In this document: piece after piece, positions 60,488 to 64,000 of the stretch | Numbering within the stretch: the stretch's first letter is position 1 | How the letters are laid out: each line of letters starts with the position of its first letter | Source of the DNA: an uncultured Bacteroidales bacterium | GTDB taxonomy: Bacteria; Bacteroidota; Bacteroidia; Bacteroidales; FEN-979 | Direction: 5' to 3' | Length of the DNA stretch: 64,000 nt | NCBI GenBank assembly: GCA_903877385.1 | Contig: CAIRDP010000033.1 | Span: forward strand, 17,042-81,041 | Translations under genes and position numbers: made by a program | Notes under the pieces: generated by a model | Databases searched by the model: none | What the model saw: the letters and a program-made list of their open reading frames with translations, nothing else | What the model was told of the DNA's origin: nothing

Positions 60488-60524
60488 TTGACTGACTGAC
60501 TGATTGATTGATTGATTGATTGAT
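60485..60524. repeat. Tetranucleotide repeat TGAT (TGAC)3 (TGAT)6
   Basis: 10 units beginning in moaA stop codon, 30 nt before moaC. Confidence 0.95.
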
Positions 60525-60553
60525 TTATAGTTAAGAATGATGAAGGATTGTTT

Positions 60554-61006
60554 ATGTCTAAACTAACACATACTGATTCGTCGGGCAAGGCTGACATGGT
60601 CGATGTATCGGCAAAGCCTGAACAGCTGCGGACTGCTATGGCAACAGGCCATATTACCCTGGCCGGGGCCACTATAAACCTCATCCGCCAGAATAAGATG
60701 AAGAAAGGCGATGTGCTTACCGTGGCTGAGATTGCCGGGATACTGGGAGGAAAAAAAACCTCTGAGCTCATCCCCCTATGCCATCCCCTGGGTATAACAA
60801 AAATGGAAGTAAAAGCCGGCCTGGATAAAACCGGGGTTCGTATCAACAGTCTCACCCGTTGCACCGGCAAAACCGGGATCGAGATGGAGGCGCTTACTGC
60901 TGTTTCGGTTGCCCTGCTTACGATTTACGATATGTGCAAGGCTGCCGACAAGGCTATGGTCATCGATGAGGTGAGGCTGTTAAGCAAGACGAAGGAAGAT
61001 CTTTAA
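60554..61006 (+). CDS. moaC: Cyclic pyranopterin monophosphate synthase
   Basis: LTHTDSSGKADMVDVSAKPEQLRTAMATG, LIPLCHPLGITKMEV, TGIEMEALTAVSVALLTIYDMCKAADKAM. Confidence 0.97.
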   Translation: MSKLTHTDSSGKADMVDVSAKPEQLRTAMATGHITLAGATINLIRQNKMKKGDVLTVAEIAGILGGKKTSELIPLCHPLGITKMEVKAGLDKTGVRINSLTRCTGKTGIEMEALTAVSVALLTIYDMCKAADKAMVIDEVRLLSKTKEDL

Positions 61007-61027
61007 GGTTAAATCAAATTCCCTGTA

Positions 61028-61960
61028 ATGGAGCAGCTTAAAGTAGTATCTGTAAATATTTCCGAACAAAAAGGAACCATCAAGAAGTCTGTGCCCTCGA
61101 TCATCCTGACACACCAGGGTGTGGAAGGCGATGCTCACTCAGGTCCCTGGAACCGGCAGCTGAGCATACTGGGGATGGGAAGCATACGAAAGTCTGAAAA
61201 ACAGGCCGGCCGCAGTATCTCCCCCGGTGAATTCGCCGAAAATATCAGCCTTGAAGGATTCGATTACCTACAGGCGCATCCCCTTGACCGTTTGACCTGC
61301 GGCGAAGTGGAGGCCGAGATAACCCAGATTGGAAAAGAATGTCACGGAACTTCCTGTTCAATTTTCAAAGAAACCGGGGATTGCGTGATGCCCAAAGAAG
61401 GGGTGTTTGCCCGTGTGCTTCATCCGGGCTGTATAAACAAAGGGGATACCGTTGAATTTCATCCGAAGATGTACAGGGCTCTCGTTCTAACCCTTAGCGA
61501 CAGGGCCAGTGCAGGGGAATACGAAGATAAATCGGGGCCCCGGCTGCAGGAAATTTTACAGGAATTTTTTAAAGAAAAGGGATTAAACCTCTATTTCCAT
61601 TATACACTGATACCCGACGACAGGCACAAGCTTGACGAACTGGTCAACCAGGCCAAGGATGAGCTTGTCGATTTTGTATTCACTACCGGTGGCACAGGGA
61701 TCGGCCCCAGGGATTTCACCGTGGATATTATCAAGCCTTTGCTCGACAAGGAAATTCCGGGTATCATGGAGATGATCAGGATAAAATACGGTGCTGTCAA
61801 AACCCAGGTCCTGCTCAGCCGCTCGGTTGCAGGTGTCATGGGTAAAACCCTGGTGTTTACACTGCCAGGCAGCGTCAAAGCTGTTAACGAATATATGGAC
61901 GAGATCCTGAAATCAATGATGCACCTGGTTTATATGATGCACGGGCTGGATGTTCACTGA
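61028..61960 (+). CDS. MOSC domain - MogA/MoaB fusion protein
   Basis: N-terminal MOSC (HQGVEGDAHSGPWNRQLSIL ... GECHGTSC-like), C-terminal Mog (LVLTLSDRASAGEYEDKSGP, FTTGGTGIGPRDFT). Confidence 0.92.
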   Translation: MEQLKVVSVNISEQKGTIKKSVPSIILTHQGVEGDAHSGPWNRQLSILGMGSIRKSEKQAGRSISPGEFAENISLEGFDYLQAHPLDRLTCGEVEAEITQIGKECHGTSCSIFKETGDCVMPKEGVFARVLHPGCINKGDTVEFHPKMYRALVLTLSDRASAGEYEDKSGPRLQEILQEFFKEKGLNLYFHYTLIPDDRHKLDELVNQAKDELVDFVFTTGGTGIGPRDFTVDIIKPLLDKEIPGIMEMIRIKYGAVKTQVLLSRSVAGVMGKTLVFTLPGSVKAVNEYMDEILKSMMHLVYMMHGLDVH

Positions 61961-62007
61961 GCGGGAAAGTTCCTGCCGGGCTCTTTTGCCTGGCTCATGG
62001 GCTATTG

Positions 62008-63030
62008 CTATCGGGGCTTTAAGGACAGGGCGGGTTGAAAAAAATCATTATAACCAAAGTTGAATTCTGCATTATAATGATTTTGCATTATGTCCATTGC
62101 TTTTCTGAAATCTTCAGGATTAAGTTCGGTGGGCCTTACACCCTTTCCTTTGATGTCCTGCATCTCCAGTATCTTATCAAGCATCCATTTCTGGTGTGCC
62201 CTGGTTGCCGGAACCTGCGCTTCGTTCATCAGCCTGATGACCAGGTTGATCGTATATTCCTTGTTCAGTGCTGCATACTCCCACCCCCTGAGGGTGGCTT
62301 GCACAAATGCCTTCAATGCTTCCTTTTTCGATGATGAGGTTTCTCTCAAAACATACAAACCATCCTCTGGCACATCGAATCCATAGTCCGACATGAAAAA
62401 AGTATTGATTTCGTCCCTGTTAACTCCACTTAGGTATACCTGGTCATATTCATTGTAATACATCACTGTCATGATGTCGATACCTCCCCGCATAAAAAGA
62501 TTTACTGTAGATTGAATGGGTACCCATTCAATCCCGAGCTGATTTTTATTCACTAAAGCTTTAGGCACCTCATCAAATCCACTTAGCCAGATACCGATCT
62601 TTTTCCCGTTGAATTTTGACAGTTCATTGATGCCGTTTTTCTTCAGGCTGACGAACATAATGGCCGAATGTTGTGATACCTGGGCAATGTTGACCAGGTC
62701 CAGACCTTTTTGCCGGTGGTTGATCCCGGTGGTTAAAAACAAGGAAATGATATCGGCTTTGCCGGCCTTTAAAAATGCCACGGCATTGACTGTTGCTGAG
62801 GGGTGGATGATCTCGACATCAAGTCCTGCCTGCTTGTAAAATCCCTTGTCCTTTGCAACGTAGTAGCCTGCAAACTGGGCCTGCGGCAACCATTGCGTAC
62901 AAAAAACCAGTTTTTGTTGCTGGGCATGAACATTTAAAAAACAAAAAAACACAAGGATTCCAACTGACATCTTCCGTAAGGGACTCATTGACAGGATTTT
63001 TAAAATGCACTTATGGCTACCGGGCAGCAA
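62008..63030 (-). CDS. NMT1/THI5-like ABC-type substrate-binding protein
   Basis: LVFCTQWLPQAQFAGYYVAKDKGFYKQAGLDVEIIHPSATVNAVAFLKAGKADIISLFLTTGI. Confidence 0.85.
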   Translation of the reverse strand: MLPGSHKCILKILSMSPLRKMSVGILVFFCFLNVHAQQQKLVFCTQWLPQAQFAGYYVAKDKGFYKQAGLDVEIIHPSATVNAVAFLKAGKADIISLFLTTGINHRQKGLDLVNIAQVSQHSAIMFVSLKKNGINELSKFNGKKIGIWLSGFDEVPKALVNKNQLGIEWVPIQSTVNLFMRGGIDIMTVMYYNEYDQVYLSGVNRDEINTFFMSDYGFDVPEDGLYVLRETSSSKKEALKAFVQATLRGWEYAALNKEYTINLVIRLMNEAQVPATRAHQKWMLDKILEMQDIKGKGVRPTELNPEDFRKAMDIMQNHYNAEFNFGYNDFFQPALSLKPR

Positions 63031-63246
63031 AAAGCATTATAAGCCTGAAAGATATAAAAAAATCAGGAAATTGGAATCCCGGATGGTATGATCATCAGCT
63101 GAAATACAGGTGAATTGGATATTAACATTTCTACCTGATGAGTACTTCTGGAGTACTATATTAAACCGGTATAAGGCCCAGAGCAGAGCCCTGAACGCGG
63201 GTTCCGCCCCAGGAGGGCGGGGAATTTACCGGGAGAGATTAAAACT

Positions 63247-63890
63247 CTAATCCCGAACGCAACGTACGCTGTAGCCACTGGTTTTATAGTTTGCACTTGG
63301 GTCTGCAATGCTTTGATTATAATTCAGGTCCAGCATATAGCCGGAACCTGAATCAAGTTCGGTCAAAGTCCACCAGTTACCTGTAACACCCATACTTCCG
63401 ATATTACCGGTGAAAGAACATTGGCCACCCGGGAGGGCCGAAAATCCTGTTTCGTTTGTCGCTCCCGTATTTGGATTTTGCCAATGAGCATACCCTGCTT
63501 CTTTTAATTTACCACCTGCGATAGTTGTTCCTCCAAGAAAGTCAGTCATAGTTTTCCATTCGGCCTGGGAAGGCACATGCCAGCCGTTGGGAGCTAAATT
63601 CCGGGAATCGGCAACAGCGAAGAAGTTGTAAAGAAAGCCGTAAGGGATCTTTGAAGTGGCGTTAAATTGGCAGTAGGCACCTGTAGTAAGGTCATGCCAT
63701 ACCGTCCAACTTAGCGATGGATCTGGAACAAAAGGAATGGCATCTCCGTTGCGGTAATGAGCAACTCTCAGGTTTTCGGCCATCCATACCTGTGTACCTA
63801 TCTGGACAAGATGATAATGGTTGCTTTCAATATCGGCAAGCGTAGTATCTATGGTCGTTACTGTCTTAGCCCCCTGAAAGATCAGACTGG
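63247..63890 (-). pseudogene. FISUMP-domain protein truncated at its N-terminus
   Basis: Frame continues upstream of the listed start: LIFQGAKTVTTIDTTLADIESNHYHLVQIGTQVWMAENLRVAHYRNG...SVRCVRD, then in-frame TAA upstream; no start codon. Confidence 0.6.
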
Positions 63891-63915
63891 ATTATAGATG
63901 CAAATCTATACCTTT

Positions 63916-64000
63916 ATGCTGATGAAAAAAAGAACCTTTACCACTGAAGAAAAACTACGGATCATTAAAGAGGCTTCAGAAAATGGCGTAGGTGTGACCA
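63916..64000 (+). mobile_element. Start of IS3-family-like transposase (orfA), runs off right edge
   Basis: MLMKKRTFTTEEKLRIIKEASENGVGVT resembles IS3-type HTH OrfA N-terminus. Confidence 0.75.

Noticed and set aside
60469-60870. 133 aa minus-strand ORF containing NQSINQSISQSVN
   Set aside because: Produced by the tetranucleotide repeat and the moaC antisense strand
63200-63225. GC-rich hairpin CCGCCC-cagga-GGGCGG near FISUMP stop
   Set aside because: Short stem without T-tract in either direction; not convincing as a terminator

Overview
This 64 kb window looks like a Bacteroidota (Bacteroidales/Marinilabiliales-like) chromosome. That reading rests on TAnnTTTG promoter motifs, a type IX secretion gene cluster (porV/porU/gldJ/SprF-like) and PorU-type C25 proteases. 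There are three zones. (A) About 1-19 kb is a minus-strand accessory/defence region. It holds a type I restriction-modification operon (hsdM ... hsdS ... hsdR) with a cassette embedded in it: a DUF1016/YhcG-like gene broken by an in-frame ochre codon, two uncharacterised proteins with PD-(D/E)XK-like motifs, a helical unknown and a DUF262 pair. Also present are a RecA/DnaB-like ATPase, a RhuM remnant, a DUF2779 protein, a NERD-helicase, and a MITE-like element near a tRNA-Val(TAC). (B) About 19-45 kb is core genome: Omp85-like protein, T9SS plug protein (DUF5103), rpsF-rpsR-rplI, ispF, porV, two tandem porU paralogs, SprF/PorP-like, gldJ, murF, anmK, folC. (C) About 44-62 kb is a tungsten/molybdenum theme: ThiS/ThiF-like pair, tungsten aldehyde:ferredoxin oxidoreductase, then a ModE-like regulator, wtpA, a two-domain sulfite-oxidase-fold-like protein without the expected Mo-ligand Cys, wtpB, wtpC, moeA, a compact moaA, moaC and a MOSC-Mog fusion. 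The right edge has a FISUMP-domain gene truncated next to an IS3-like transposase start. Functional calls come from reading the supplied translations and motif recall; no database search was run.
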